Positions 9,211 to 18,385 of a stretch of 64,000 nucleotides of DNA are shown one piece after another (position 1 is the stretch's first letter; every line of letters begins with the position of its first letter). The DNA is from Lachnospiraceae bacterium (GTDB taxonomy: Bacteria > Bacillota > Clostridia > Lachnospirales > Lachnospiraceae), in NCBI GenBank assembly GCA_015057585.1, contig SVEF01000004.1:124001-188000 (forward strand), written 5' to 3'. The position numbers were made by a program, and so were the translations under genes. A model generated the notes under the pieces. That model searched no databases and had not been told where the DNA came from. It saw nothing but the letters and a program-made list of their open reading frames with translations.

Positions 9211-10389
9211 ATGCCGCAAGAAGACTACTTAGCAACCATCCCGGTTGGTAAACTCGGAATCATTGCTCTGGAAAGTTGCAAAGGAATCGCCAATCGGGTG
9301 GACGACTACATTGTCAGCTGGAGAAACGAACGCGAACACAGCCATCACGATACTATCCACTTTACGGAATACAAGAAAGATTCCTACCTGATTAACAGTG
9401 TTTGTCCGCGTTTTGGTACCGGCGAAGCCAAGGGCCTGATTCGCGAAACCGTCCGTGGCGACGATTTATACATCCTGGTGGATGTAACCAACTACAGTCT
9501 TACCTATTCTGTCTGCGGTCAGACAAATCATATGTCTCCGGATGATCACTTTGCAGACTTAAAAAGAATCATTGCCGCAGTAAACGGAAAAGCACGCCGC
9601 ATTACCGTGATTATGCCTTTCCTTTACGAAAGCAGACAGCACAAGAGAAGTGCCAGAGAATCCTTAGACTGTGCACTTGCCCTTCAGGAACTGGTCAACA
9701 TGGGAGTGGACAGCATCATCACGTTTGATGCTCATGACCCTCGTGTACAGAATGCCATTCCGTTAAAGACATTCGAAAATGTCCTCCCTACCTATCAGTT
9801 TATAAAAGCATTGCTCCGCAACATTCCGGATATCACCATGGATGCAGAACATACTATGGTAATCAGCCCGGATGAAGGTGCTATGGGACGAGCTGTTTAT
9901 TTTGGAAACGTCATCGGTGCCGATGTCGGCATGTTCTACAAGAGACGCGATTACACCACCATCGTAAACGGACGCAATCCGATTGTTGCACATGAGTTCC
10001 TGGGAAGCAATGTAGAAGGAAAAGATGTTATCATCATTGACGATATGATTTCTTCCGGTGAAAGCATGTTAGATACCGCCCGTGAATTAAAGGCCCGTAA
10101 AGCAAAGCGTATCTTTATCTGTTCTACTTTCGGCCTGTTTACCAATGGTTTTGAAAAGTTTGACAAGGCATATGAAGAAGGAATCATTACCCGCATCATA
10201 ACCACGAACTTAATTTACCAGTCTGATGAGCTGTTATCCCGTCCATACTACATCAGTGCCGACATGAGCAAATACATTGCCCTTTTAATCGACACCTTAA
10301 ATCATGACGGTTCCATCAGCAGCTTCCTGACACCAACCGAACGCATTCAGAAATGTATTGCCAAATACAACGAAGCAAAGCAAAAATAA
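9211..10389 (+). CDS. prs: Ribose-phosphate pyrophosphokinase, long divergent form
   Basis: Expected to make PRPP from ribose 5-phosphate and ATP for nucleotide, His and Trp synthesis. Conserved features are YESRQHKRSARE (ATP-binding Arg loop), the metal segment TFDAHDP, VISPDEGAMGRA, the KRR flexible loop (FYKRRDYTT) and the PRPP loop IIIDDMISSGESM. At 392 residues it is about 75 longer than typical Prs, with extra N-terminal sequence and insertions. The PRPP loop has SSGES where the usual pattern is DTAGT, so it is a variant. A GGAGGA ribosome binding site precedes the ATG. Only one Prs-like gene is in the window. Confidence 0.85.
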   Translation: MPQEDYLATIPVGKLGIIALESCKGIANRVDDYIVSWRNEREHSHHDTIHFTEYKKDSYLINSVCPRFGTGEAKGLIRETVRGDDLYILVDVTNYSLTYSVCGQTNHMSPDDHFADLKRIIAAVNGKARRITVIMPFLYESRQHKRSARESLDCALALQELVNMGVDSIITFDAHDPRVQNAIPLKTFENVLPTYQFIKALLRNIPDITMDAEHTMVISPDEGAMGRAVYFGNVIGADVGMFYKRRDYTTIVNGRNPIVAHEFLGSNVEGKDVIIIDDMISSGESMLDTARELKARKAKRIFICSTFGLFTNGFEKFDKAYEEGIITRIITTNLIYQSDELLSRPYYISADMSKYIALLIDTLNHDGSISSFLTPTERIQKCIAKYNEAKQK

Positions 10390-10394
10390 AAAGT

Positions 10395-10421
10395 TCCCCG
10401 GAAAGATCACATTTCCGGGGA
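10395..10421. terminator. Bidirectional terminator between prs and the PBP gene
   Basis: Stem TCCCCGGAAA/TTTCCGGGGA with a 7-base loop. The plus strand follows it with TTTTCATTTCTCGCTTTTT; the minus strand with CTTTTTATTTTTG. It serves the convergent prs and PBP1A genes. Confidence 0.88.
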
Positions 10422-10438
10422 TTTTCATTTCTCGCTTT

Positions 10439-12583
10439 TTATCTCGGATCCTCCGTCGGATCAAACTCTTCTTCTGCCAACGTTGGCTTTGGACTCACCT
10501 GATACTTATTTCCATCATCTTCTGTCGGCGTTATGGTACCTGTAATCTGCGGCACATCTGTCACCTCCGGCAATCCCGTCGGTTCAGGTGTCGGTGAAAA
10601 TACCGGCTCTGTCTTTTCATACGGTTCAAATTCCCGCACCAAAAGTCCCTGATGCATCTCATCCATAAAATGCTTCCAGATTGCCAGAGGATATGTATTT
10701 CCGGACAAATCAGAAACTTTTTTTGGCATATCGCATCCTACCCAGACGCCGGTTGTGTAATATGTAGTATATCCTACAAACCAACCGTCTTTTTTGTTAT
10801 CTGTAGTTCCGGTTTTTCCCGCTGCTACAGCCGTCTCAAGGTTCTTCTTTCTTCCGGTTCCCTTTGTCAGGACCCCGCGCAGCACGTCCGTCATCGTTCT
10901 GGCCGCATTCGTTTCATACACTTTAATTTCCTTTATTTCTTCCGGGACCACGTCCCTGCCGTCACTGTCTGTAATCCTTATAATACAGGTCGGCACTCGG
11001 TAAATACCGTCATTTTCCAGCGCTGCATACGCCCCGGTCATTTCAAGTGCGCTGACGCCATATGTCAGGCCCCCCAGCGATGCTGCCGCTACGTAGTCCG
11101 ACTCTACAATCTTTTTAAAGCCCATCTTGTTCAGATAGGACAAGCCGACCTCCGGAGTCAATTCCGTAAACAGTTTCCATGCTACCGTATTCTGTGACTT
11201 TTCCACCGCAGTCCTGACCGTAATTTCTCCCAGATAAGAACCGGCATTTACCGGGCCTCCCTCAAACTTTTCATCCAGTACAAGATCCTCCGGTGTCAGT
11301 CCCCGTTCAAACCACGGTGTATAGGTAATCAGTGGTTTCAAGGCACTGCCCGGCTGCCGGAAACTCTGATACGCGCGGTTTAAGGAATACCCCGCATATT
11401 CCTGCTCTCTCCCTCCGACAATGGCAATCACCCGACCGCTTTCATTGTCTACGCAAACAGCCGAAGCCTGCAACTCGAAAATACCATCTTCTCCAGTCTC
11501 TGTAAACTCTTTCAGTTCTTCATTCACTGCGTCCTGAAGCATTTCCTGCACAGAAAGATCAATGGAGGTGTACACCCGATATCCGGAGGTATAAAGTTTT
11601 TGCTGCCAGTATTCATATGCCGCTGAATACCCCGCCTCATAGTTCAGACGGTCCTTCTCGTTTTCAAAAACCGTCCGGAGTGTAAATCCATCCGCCTCCA
11701 TCAGTGCACGGATGGCACAATAATATACATAGGTTTCCACGTAATTGTGCCTTGTCACACTGCTTTTACTCAGCACAATTTCCTCTGTAATTGCCGCATT
11801 GTACTCTTCCTGCGAAATTTTCTCATCTGCAAGCATCTGCTTCAGCATACGGTCTCTGCGTTCCAATGTTTTCTCTTTTCGTTCGTACGGATCATACATG
11901 CTTGGATTATTCGGAATCGCACACAAAAATACAGTCTCTGACAAAGACAATTCTTTTACACTTTTTCCGAAGTACCCCTTCGCCGCTGCCTGCAAACCAT
12001 AAAATCCGTTTGCAAAATAGATATTATTCAGATAAAACTCCAGAATGTCCTGTTTTGAATACAACTCTTCCAGTTCCCACGCCAGAAAAACCTCTACAAG
12101 CTTTCTTTCATAAGAAACTTCATTTGTCAGATAAATGGTTCTGGCCAACTGCTGGGTAATGGTGCTTCCTCCTTGTGTGATAGTGCCACGGTTTTTCACC
12201 AGATAGTAAAACGCCCGGATATTTGCCAGTAAATCCACACCTTTGTGTGCATAAAATTTCTTGTCCTCCGTTACTAACATTACCTCAACTGCTGCCCGCG
12301 GAAGTTCCTCATACGTCAGATAATATGCCTCTTTTGCAGACCGCAACGATGCAATCTTTTCTCCTCCGGCATCATATACAATACTGGTAAGTGCAGATGA
12401 AAAATCCTCCCGCTCCGATTCCTTTGCAATTTTCTCCGCTCTTGCCTTTAGTGCAAGCACAGGCTTTGCATATTTCACGTAAACAAAAATCCCACCAACA
12501 AGCACTGCAAGTAAAACCAAAATGATCAGTATTTTCATTCCATTCCATAAGAACTTTCCCAGCTTATTCAAAAACCTTTTCAT
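10439..12583 (-). CDS. Class A penicillin-binding protein (PBP1A-type)
   Basis: Bifunctional peptidoglycan glycosyltransferase and transpeptidase anchored in the membrane. Of 714 residues, 16-40 form the membrane helix. The GT51 domain shows EDKKFYAHKGVD (catalytic Glu near 106) and GGSTITQQLARTIYL. The transpeptidase has SALK (Ser near 413), SQN (EKSQNTVAW) and KTGTTD near 590. The tail, rich in Pro, Thr and acidic residues (PTPEPTGLPEV), resembles the linker of the deacetylase at 440-1972. The start ATG at 12583 lies inside the end of the upstream ATPase gene (20-base overlap), so the two are probably translated from one message. Confidence 0.95.
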   Translation of the reverse strand: MKRFLNKLGKFLWNGMKILIILVLLAVLVGGIFVYVKYAKPVLALKARAEKIAKESEREDFSSALTSIVYDAGGEKIASLRSAKEAYYLTYEELPRAAVEVMLVTEDKKFYAHKGVDLLANIRAFYYLVKNRGTITQGGSTITQQLARTIYLTNEVSYERKLVEVFLAWELEELYSKQDILEFYLNNIYFANGFYGLQAAAKGYFGKSVKELSLSETVFLCAIPNNPSMYDPYERKEKTLERRDRMLKQMLADEKISQEEYNAAITEEIVLSKSSVTRHNYVETYVYYCAIRALMEADGFTLRTVFENEKDRLNYEAGYSAAYEYWQQKLYTSGYRVYTSIDLSVQEMLQDAVNEELKEFTETGEDGIFELQASAVCVDNESGRVIAIVGGREQEYAGYSLNRAYQSFRQPGSALKPLITYTPWFERGLTPEDLVLDEKFEGGPVNAGSYLGEITVRTAVEKSQNTVAWKLFTELTPEVGLSYLNKMGFKKIVESDYVAAASLGGLTYGVSALEMTGAYAALENDGIYRVPTCIIRITDSDGRDVVPEEIKEIKVYETNAARTMTDVLRGVLTKGTGRKKNLETAVAAGKTGTTDNKKDGWFVGYTTYYTTGVWVGCDMPKKVSDLSGNTYPLAIWKHFMDEMHQGLLVREFEPYEKTEPVFSPTPEPTGLPEVTDVPQITGTITPTEDDGNKYQVSPKPTLAEEEFDPTEDPR

Positions 12584-14141
12584 AGACTACTCCCATTCGC
12601 CGCAACGCATGTTCTTCTCTTCCCGTACTGCTAAAAATGATGACCTGACGTCCGGCATTTGCAAGACAAAGCAGTGCCGATTCCAGCCGGTTGTCATCAA
12701 ACGCCGCAAAGCTGTCATCCAAAATCAACGGATTTCTTTTTTCCGGATCAAAAATGTCCGCTGTAGCCAACCGAAGTGCCAGGTAGAACTGCTCTCCCGT
12801 TCCATAGCTGACATCCGCCACTTCCACACTGCGGCTTTCCGTCATGGCACGCAGGCCCAGATGTTCATCCGCTACCAGTCTCTCATATGCCTTGTCGGTA
12901 AAACTCGATGCATATTCCGACAGTTTCTGATAAAATATCTCTCCAAATTCCCTGTAAAGTTGTTCTGCTACCCGGTCTATTGTCTCTCCCGCCAGAATAA
13001 CCGCCTGAATTTTCTCTTCCAGTTCTTCCGCCCTTTCCCGCAACGTCAGATATCTCGCCTCCGCGGCTTCACACACCTTTAACTGTTCTTCCGTCTGCTC
13101 CATATAAAACCGGATTTTTTCCATCATCGGCAACAAGCGGTTTTTCTGCTCATACACTTCTTTCATTTCCTGCTGCAGACGGGAACTTTCTTCTTCCCAT
13201 TCTATATTTGAACCGGCAAAGTCCTTTCGATTCTTCCAAAGCCCGGTCCCCATCCACACTGCCACAAACAGGAAGCCAAAAAGAAGTACCGGCCATTCCG
13301 CCTGTGGCATAACCAACCGGCAAAGAATATAGAAAAACATCCATAAAACGACCAGAACCGCCGTTCCCGAAAAGATACGTTTCTGCCGGTGCAAGCGGAG
13401 TTTATGTTGCTGTTCCTGACTCTTAAGTTCCTGTTTTACATGCTTTAATTCTGCCTGCGTGGTCTCCAACTGCCGTTCCGCGTCCCGGCATTGTCTTTCC
13501 AGCAAATGAAGCTGTTCTTCCTCTTGTAAAAGCCGGGCAGAAAGTTCCCTTTTCCCGGCCACACATTCCATACATTCCGCCAGTTCTCTTTCCGGAAGCT
13601 GTTTTTCCAGTTCCCGTTTCTGCTTTTTCAAACGTTCCTTTGCCTTGCCAAGGTCCAAATTCATTCCACCGGTATGTGTTACATTTGCCATATGATTCCG
13701 GTAACTTACCGCCAGATCTTCTTCCGTCCTGCATTCATTTCCAATCCAAAACGTATTCCGGTACACTGTTTGTGCCGGAAGTCCCTTCTCCTGTAGGAAT
13801 ATTTCCGGATGATCTATCTCATAACCATCCTTCAAGCGCAGTAACGTCACATTTTTAGAGAGAAAATCCCTGGACAACCGATACTCTTCTCCGTCCGCTT
13901 CAAATTCCATGCTTCCGCAAAACCGTCCCGACTCCCACGGCTTATATCTGGTGAAGTCATCATTACGTGCCTTAAGGCCACGCTCACGTTCCAAACCATA
14001 CCACATCGCCATAAGGAAATACCGGAGTGTTGTTTTTCCGCTTTCATTTTCTCCGGTTGCAATATTTAAGCCGTCAGAAAACACGAAGTTCTCCCGATGA
14101 AACCGGCCAAAATCCTCTACCATTAGTTTCCTGATTTTCAT
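12564..14141 (-). CDS. Small SbcC/Rad50-like ATPase with a membrane hairpin (YhaN-like)
   Basis: Probably the ATPase partner of the SbcD-like nuclease encoded 21 bases upstream. The 525 residues contain the ABC-type N-terminus MKIRKLMVEDFGRFH with Walker A GENESGKTT (about 31-39), and a coiled coil (about 165-250). Two adjacent hydrophobic helices (about 254-300) follow, then a second coiled coil. The C-terminal half-site has a signature YGTGEQFYLALRLA and Walker B PLILDDSFAAFD (about 465). Typical SbcC/YhaN is 900 or more residues, so the coils here are short. I choose the ATG at 14141 over 14147 because GGAG is 7 bases from it. Membrane location is inferred from the helices. Confidence 0.85.
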   Translation of the reverse strand: MKIRKLMVEDFGRFHRENFVFSDGLNIATGENESGKTTLRYFLMAMWYGLERERGLKARNDDFTRYKPWESGRFCGSMEFEADGEEYRLSRDFLSKNVTLLRLKDGYEIDHPEIFLQEKGLPAQTVYRNTFWIGNECRTEEDLAVSYRNHMANVTHTGGMNLDLGKAKERLKKQKRELEKQLPERELAECMECVAGKRELSARLLQEEEQLHLLERQCRDAERQLETTQAELKHVKQELKSQEQQHKLRLHRQKRIFSGTAVLVVLWMFFYILCRLVMPQAEWPVLLFGFLFVAVWMGTGLWKNRKDFAGSNIEWEEESSRLQQEMKEVYEQKNRLLPMMEKIRFYMEQTEEQLKVCEAAEARYLTLRERAEELEEKIQAVILAGETIDRVAEQLYREFGEIFYQKLSEYASSFTDKAYERLVADEHLGLRAMTESRSVEVADVSYGTGEQFYLALRLATADIFDPEKRNPLILDDSFAAFDDNRLESALLCLANAGRQVIIFSSTGREEHALRRMGVVYEKVFE

Positions 14142-14162
14142 TCGCATTCTCCGTTCCGATAC

Positions 14163-15245
14163 TTATTCTTTCAAAAGCAACGCCTGTAGGCCGTACTCTG
14201 TTGCTTTTGCTGCAAGCTTTGCATCCTTTTCCTGTGAAAGTGTCCGGATATACTTTCCGATAAAGTCATCTCCATGTTCACCAAGCAAATCATCCACAGA
14301 AAAATCAGGAGAGGTTACATCTTCTGTCTCTATTACATGACATCCTCTTCTAAGGAGCGTCTCCCGGATGATGTCCGTACGAAGGGCCATCTCCTTTGCC
14401 CGCTTTCCTGTAAAAGAAAGCAGATACATGTGCTGTAATCCACACTCCATCATTTGATGATAAGCTGCTTCTTCCACGGAAAACTCGGTCGCCTCCGGTA
14501 AAACCTCTACTTCCAGCCTCACATACTGCCGTTTTGCATGAGGAACAAACCGAAACCGCACTTCCGATACCCCTCCCTGCTTGGTAATTTCTCCAGCAAT
14601 ATAACCTTTTTGCCCGATTTCCTTTTTATCAAACGGCTCAAAACCTCCACTGTAGGAAATCCGGTCACTGATTTCAATTCGAGTATGCAGATGTCCCAGG
14701 GCCGCATAATCAAAGCCTGCTTCTTCTATCGCACTCTTTTTGATTGGTATACTCTTATCACCGCCCATAATATTTCCATGTGCAAGCAAGATATTAATTC
14801 TGTTCTCATCTGACACCTGCAATCTGTCATACCTTGGCTCAGAAATCTGCTTTTTCTCATAACTGAGCCCAAATACTTCAGTATTCCATTCCGGGAAATA
14901 AACACTGTCTTCCTTTGCATCCATCAAAAAAGTCACATTTTCCGGAAATACCACATCATAATAATGCGATGTGTCCAGGAGGCAATCGTGATTGCCCGCA
15001 ATCAAAACCACCTTTGTTTTGGACAAAGAGCCAAATAAATAACTGACTTCCTTTACTTCTCTAAGAAGCGGTTGCCCATGGAACAGGTCTCCGGGAATCA
15101 AAAGCAAATCCACATCCTCTTTCTCGCAAATTCCAATCGCATCCCGGAATGCCTCCCATATTTCCTTTTTTCTGATTGGTCCAAGATAGGTTCCGCTCTC
15201 CGGCTCCGCCCCTAAATGGACATCCCCCATATGTATAAATTTCAT
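14163..15245 (-). CDS. SbcD/Mre11-like metallophosphoesterase nuclease (YhaO-like)
   Basis: Predicted Mn-dependent DNA nuclease subunit of an SbcCD-like complex. The 360 residues begin MKFIHMGDVHLGAEPE with the metal ligands DxH. LLLIPGDLFHG, LIAGNHDCLLD and LAHGNIMGGD with AALGHLHTRIE complete the calcineurin-type metal site. The C-terminal part (about 270-360) is a variable capping region. The ATG at 15245 follows AAAGGAG by 6 bases; the open frame further upstream runs back through the HD-GYP terminator and is not coding. It precedes the membrane SbcC-like ATPase by 21 bases. I name it as a family only, since it could be SbcD or YhaO. Confidence 0.9.
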   Translation of the reverse strand: MKFIHMGDVHLGAEPESGTYLGPIRKKEIWEAFRDAIGICEKEDVDLLLIPGDLFHGQPLLREVKEVSYLFGSLSKTKVVLIAGNHDCLLDTSHYYDVVFPENVTFLMDAKEDSVYFPEWNTEVFGLSYEKKQISEPRYDRLQVSDENRINILLAHGNIMGGDKSIPIKKSAIEEAGFDYAALGHLHTRIEISDRISYSGGFEPFDKKEIGQKGYIAGEITKQGGVSEVRFRFVPHAKRQYVRLEVEVLPEATEFSVEEAAYHQMMECGLQHMYLLSFTGKRAKEMALRTDIIRETLLRRGCHVIETEDVTSPDFSVDDLLGEHGDDFIGKYIRTLSQEKDAKLAAKATEYGLQALLLKE

Positions 15246-15266
15246 AACCGACTCCTTTTCCCTAGT

Positions 15267-15297
15267 AAAAAAAGGAGGTTGTCCTGCAACCTCCTTC
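15267..15297 (-). terminator. Terminator after the HD-GYP gene
   Basis: Stem AAGGAGGTTG/CAACCTCCTT with a 5-base loop, then TTTTTTT on the minus strand. It lies between the HD-GYP stop and the nuclease start. The nuclease has its own AAAGGAG site further downstream. Confidence 0.9.
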
Positions 15298-15300
15298 GTA

Positions 15301-16386
15301 TTACAAAAGTCCGATGATGGACAAATCCTTTTCCCTTGATAAATCAAGAAATGTACCGTCCACATTTACTACCGGTCTGGACAGTTTATGCTGATTGATC
15401 ATAACAATCGTGCCGACCAGTGAGTTGGAAAGACGGACTTTTACATTGATGTGTGATTGTGCGATACTTTCCAAAAAAGGAAGTAAAAACGAAGTATCAT
15501 ACTTTTGATAACCGGACTGCTCAAAGTCCTCAATGACATCAAAGGAACAGATTTCACTCCGATAGGCACGCCTTGCCGTCATGGCATCGTAAACATCTGC
15601 AATAGCAATAATTCTTGCAAATTCCGTGATTTTGTCTGCCGTTGCCGCCGTCGGATACCCCGATCCGTCACAGCGTTCATGATGGAGAAGCGCCACAAGT
15701 AACACCTCACTCGGAAAATGCGCTTTCTTTAATATCTCGTAACTGAGCTGTGGATGCTTCTTTACCACTTCATATTCCACTGCGGTAAGTTTCGACGGTT
15801 TATTTAAAATTTCTACCGGAATATGTAACTTCCCGATATCATGAAACAGACCAGCCAGTGTTAACGTACGGATTTCTTCCGTATCGTAGTTCTTTTTTGC
15901 TGCAATCATATGAGCAATCAACGCGACGCTGATGGAATGGATGTATACGGTGTCGCTATATTCCCTCAAACACTGTAGTGTATCCATCAGATGCATTGTA
16001 TTCTTAACACTTCCCGCCAAAGCAAGCACCGCTCCGATAATATCCGAAAAATCATGCTTCCGGTCCGGATACTCCATGACTTTGGAAAAGGCTTCTTCCA
16101 GACTCTTCGCCATATCTTCATAAGAATGGCGAAATACCTTAAATTCCTGGGATACCTTAATCGGATTTACCGCCGTCAGCGGAGTAATCCTGTTTAACTC
16201 CTCCGCCACATTATCCGGAATCATAACATACAATTTCTTAATATTATATAACTTCAACCTGGAAATCAGTCGAGGGTTCAGCATGGTCTGTTTCGGAATC
16301 ACAAGCTGCCCCGACGGACTCATTACATCATCTACGGTAATCATCCCCTGCTGTATTTGCTCAATTGTAACACAGTATGGACGCAT
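15301..16386 (-). CDS. HD-GYP domain phosphohydrolase, probable cyclic di-GMP phosphodiesterase
   Basis: A signalling phosphodiesterase. Of 361 residues, the first 130 or so (MRPYCVTIEQIQQGMITVDDV) are an N-terminal domain common in Lachnospiraceae HD-GYP proteins. The HD domain has FHDIGK (about 181), HHERCDGSGYP (about 235), and IAIADVYDAMTARRAYR. A C-terminal stretch with VRLSNSLVGTIVMIN resembles a small sensory or beta-strand cap. No membrane helix is evident, so it is probably cytosolic. The full HD...GYP motif supports activity on cyclic di-GMP, but no GGDEF enzyme is in the window. It has a good promoter of its own just after the Panacea gene. Confidence 0.9.
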   Translation of the reverse strand: MRPYCVTIEQIQQGMITVDDVMSPSGQLVIPKQTMLNPRLISRLKLYNIKKLYVMIPDNVAEELNRITPLTAVNPIKVSQEFKVFRHSYEDMAKSLEEAFSKVMEYPDRKHDFSDIIGAVLALAGSVKNTMHLMDTLQCLREYSDTVYIHSISVALIAHMIAAKKNYDTEEIRTLTLAGLFHDIGKLHIPVEILNKPSKLTAVEYEVVKKHPQLSYEILKKAHFPSEVLLVALLHHERCDGSGYPTAATADKITEFARIIAIADVYDAMTARRAYRSEICSFDVIEDFEQSGYQKYDTSFLLPFLESIAQSHINVKVRLSNSLVGTIVMINQHKLSRPVVNVDGTFLDLSREKDLSIIGLL

Positions 16387-16420
16387 CCTCCGCTTCCTCC
16401 TTAGTCGTCTTTATGCTCCT

Positions 16421-16449
16421 ATCATAATACTTTTAGGCACAGAAAGCAA
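16421..16449 (-). promoter_or_regulatory. Promoter for the HD-GYP gene
   Basis: On the minus strand TTGCTT, 17 bases, TATGAT. The leader is about 27 bases and carries GGAGGAAGCGGAGG directly before the ATG. Confidence 0.6.
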
Positions 16450-16455
16450 GTCCCT

Positions 16456-17217
16456 CTACTTCTTTACGCCCGCCGGCCCTTTCGGCTTCATAAATTTACC
16501 TAATTCCGTCGGTTTGGTAACTTCGTATTTTTTCAACACGGGCATGTAATACTTCTTTAATTCCATAGGAGCCACCGCCCCTGTCTCCCCGTTTTTACTT
16601 TTGAGCAACCTCTCTTTATCCCTTGATACTGCCTTTGCAATCGTGAGCGGACTATATTTGTTTAATGTCTCATAAATGTCGTTCAAGTATTTTCGTTCGT
16701 CCTCTGATAACGAAGATGTTTCCATAGGAATCTCATGAATCCCGTGCTGCAGCATCTTCTCATGAAGTCTCGGAAAGACGGAAAGATTCTCCGCAATAGT
16801 AGCCTCTTCTTCAAACAAAGGATGGTTACAAAATACCAGAGAACACACTTGCGCATAATAAAGCACCGCAATGACGCGCGATGGCGCAATATCTCCCTCT
16901 GCAAGAGAAATCACATATTGCATCGCCTCTGTGGCGCGGTCACATAAGATTGCCTTTATCGCAGCTGCCTTTGTCTTTCTATAAGCCACTTCCGTCAGCA
17001 CACCTTTGTCCTTGTTATACTCCAGCAATCGAAGGTACTCCCAAGGATTTTCCGACAATTCTTCTATCCTTCGCAAAAACTCCCCGTTCGGCTCTGCCTG
17101 TCCGTTCAGGTACCGCATCACTGTGGTTTCCCCCCAGCCAAGTAATTTTGCCAATGGTTTTTTCCCTATGTCATAACGCTTTGTCAAATCAGGCAGGCAC
17201 ACGTTTATTTTCTTCAT
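16456..17217 (-). CDS. HTH plus Panacea (DUF4065/SocA-type) domain protein
   Basis: Panacea domains are found in many antitoxins of unrelated toxins (PanAT systems) and in proteolytic-adaptor antitoxins such as SocA. The 253 residues begin with an XRE-like helix-turn-helix (about 8-45, KKPLAKLLGWGETTVMRYLN). A linker follows, then the Panacea core (about 105-215) with GDIAPSRVIAVLYYAQV, the PLFEEEATI segment and a final LSEDERKYLNDIYETLNKYS. It ends with a Lys-rich tail. Neighbours are an AI-2E-family protein upstream (25 bases) and HD-GYP downstream; no small toxin-like gene lies beside it. Function as antitoxin or solitary regulator is undecided. Confidence 0.8.
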   Translation of the reverse strand: MKKINVCLPDLTKRYDIGKKPLAKLLGWGETTVMRYLNGQAEPNGEFLRRIEELSENPWEYLRLLEYNKDKGVLTEVAYRKTKAAAIKAILCDRATEAMQYVISLAEGDIAPSRVIAVLYYAQVCSLVFCNHPLFEEEATIAENLSVFPRLHEKMLQHGIHEIPMETSSLSEDERKYLNDIYETLNKYSPLTIAKAVSRDKERLLKSKNGETGAVAPMELKKYYMPVLKKYEVTKPTELGKFMKPKGPAGVKK

Positions 17218-17242
17218 ACGTATTTCCTATCTCCCGTATCCT

Positions 17243-18379
17243 CTAATATTTTCTGAAATCATTCACCGCTCCGGCTAAAATCTTGACTCCTTTGATGATT
17301 TGATCAAACATTCCAGCCTTATAAAAACTTACGAGAATCATTCCCACAGGAATTCCGATAATCATCCCGAGAACACCACCCAGACGATAGCCAACGAACA
17401 TGTAAAGAAGTGTTGCTAAAGGATTCATTCCCACGCTGTCCCCAACCATTTTCGGCTGCAGTAACTGCTTAATCAACTGACATACCAGATAAAGGATTCC
17501 TAAAAATATCGCTTCTTTATAATCTCCCACAATCACATCGACCACAATCCACGGCCAAAATACTGCTCCCGTTCCAAAGACCGGAAGAAAATCCAATGCT
17601 GCGATCAGCGTTGCAAGCAACAGACCATATCGGACATTCAAAATTAAAAATCCAATCCACATCACACCAATCAGAATCAGCATAATCTTAAATTGTGCTT
17701 TAAAATAACCGCCGACCGCATGTTTAAATGTAGCGACTACCATATCATAGCAGGTAATCACCGCCTTCGGCATCGTATTACGAAGTCTGCTTGCGATGTT
17801 GTCATGTTCCGCTGTCAAAAAATATGCTGCAAGAATTGTAATAATAGCAATAAATACTACTTCTACCACACTTCCGACATATCCCCCGGCTGCAGATAAA
17901 GAAGGAAGTTCAATTCCCTTTAAGAAATTTTCCACCCAGACGGTCAGACTTTCCTTTAAGGAACTTAACGAAACCTGCGTATCCCCCGGCAGCAATTCAA
18001 ACAATCCCTCCAGCCTGCCGGTAAACTGCTCCAACACCTGGGAAACCTCTGTATAGATTGCATAGCGGTCTGTATACAGATTTTCCACCTGATTTACAAG
18101 AAAACGGATTACCAGATAGAGCACTCCGACCACTGCTCCCAGTACCAGTACAATCATAATCGCCGAACTGGTCTTTCTTACAATTTTTATCTTTTTTTCC
18201 ATGAAACGTACCACCGGATTTGCGATGGCAGAAATCAAAAAGGCAATGACAAACGGCAGAAAAAAACGAAGCAACTTCGGCAACAGAAAAAACACCAGTA
18301 AGACTCCGGCTACCGTCAGCAAAAAATTGACCAGTATTCTGGCATAAATTTTAGTGTCTTTCGTTTGATTCTCTTCCAT
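17243..18379 (-). CDS. AI-2E family transporter (PerM/YtvI type)
   Basis: Polytopic membrane protein of the AI-2E transporter family; members export the quorum signal AI-2 or act as Na+/H+ antiporters, so the substrate is not set here. The 378 residues have two N-terminal membrane helices (about 13-50), a third near 60-90, a hydrophilic region with QVSLSSLKESLTVWV, and a further cluster of helices from about 160. The family's C-terminal segment KMVGDSVGMNPLATLLYMFVGYRLGG is represented by PKMVGDSVGMNPL and the GGVLGMIIGIPVG end. GGAGG lies 9 bases before the ATG. It follows znuB by a few bases, and is probably in the same unit. Confidence 0.88.
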   Translation of the reverse strand: MEENQTKDTKIYARILVNFLLTVAGVLLVFFLLPKLLRFFLPFVIAFLISAIANPVVRFMEKKIKIVRKTSSAIMIVLVLGAVVGVLYLVIRFLVNQVENLYTDRYAIYTEVSQVLEQFTGRLEGLFELLPGDTQVSLSSLKESLTVWVENFLKGIELPSLSAAGGYVGSVVEVVFIAIITILAAYFLTAEHDNIASRLRNTMPKAVITCYDMVVATFKHAVGGYFKAQFKIMLILIGVMWIGFLILNVRYGLLLATLIAALDFLPVFGTGAVFWPWIVVDVIVGDYKEAIFLGILYLVCQLIKQLLQPKMVGDSVGMNPLATLLYMFVGYRLGGVLGMIIGIPVGMILVSFYKAGMFDQIIKGVKILAGAVNDFRKY

Positions 18380-18385
18380 TTGTTA

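Noticed and set aside
16387-17242. A toxin gene paired with the Panacea protein
   Set aside because: The gaps on both sides are 25 and 69 bases and hold only a ribosome binding site and a promoter.
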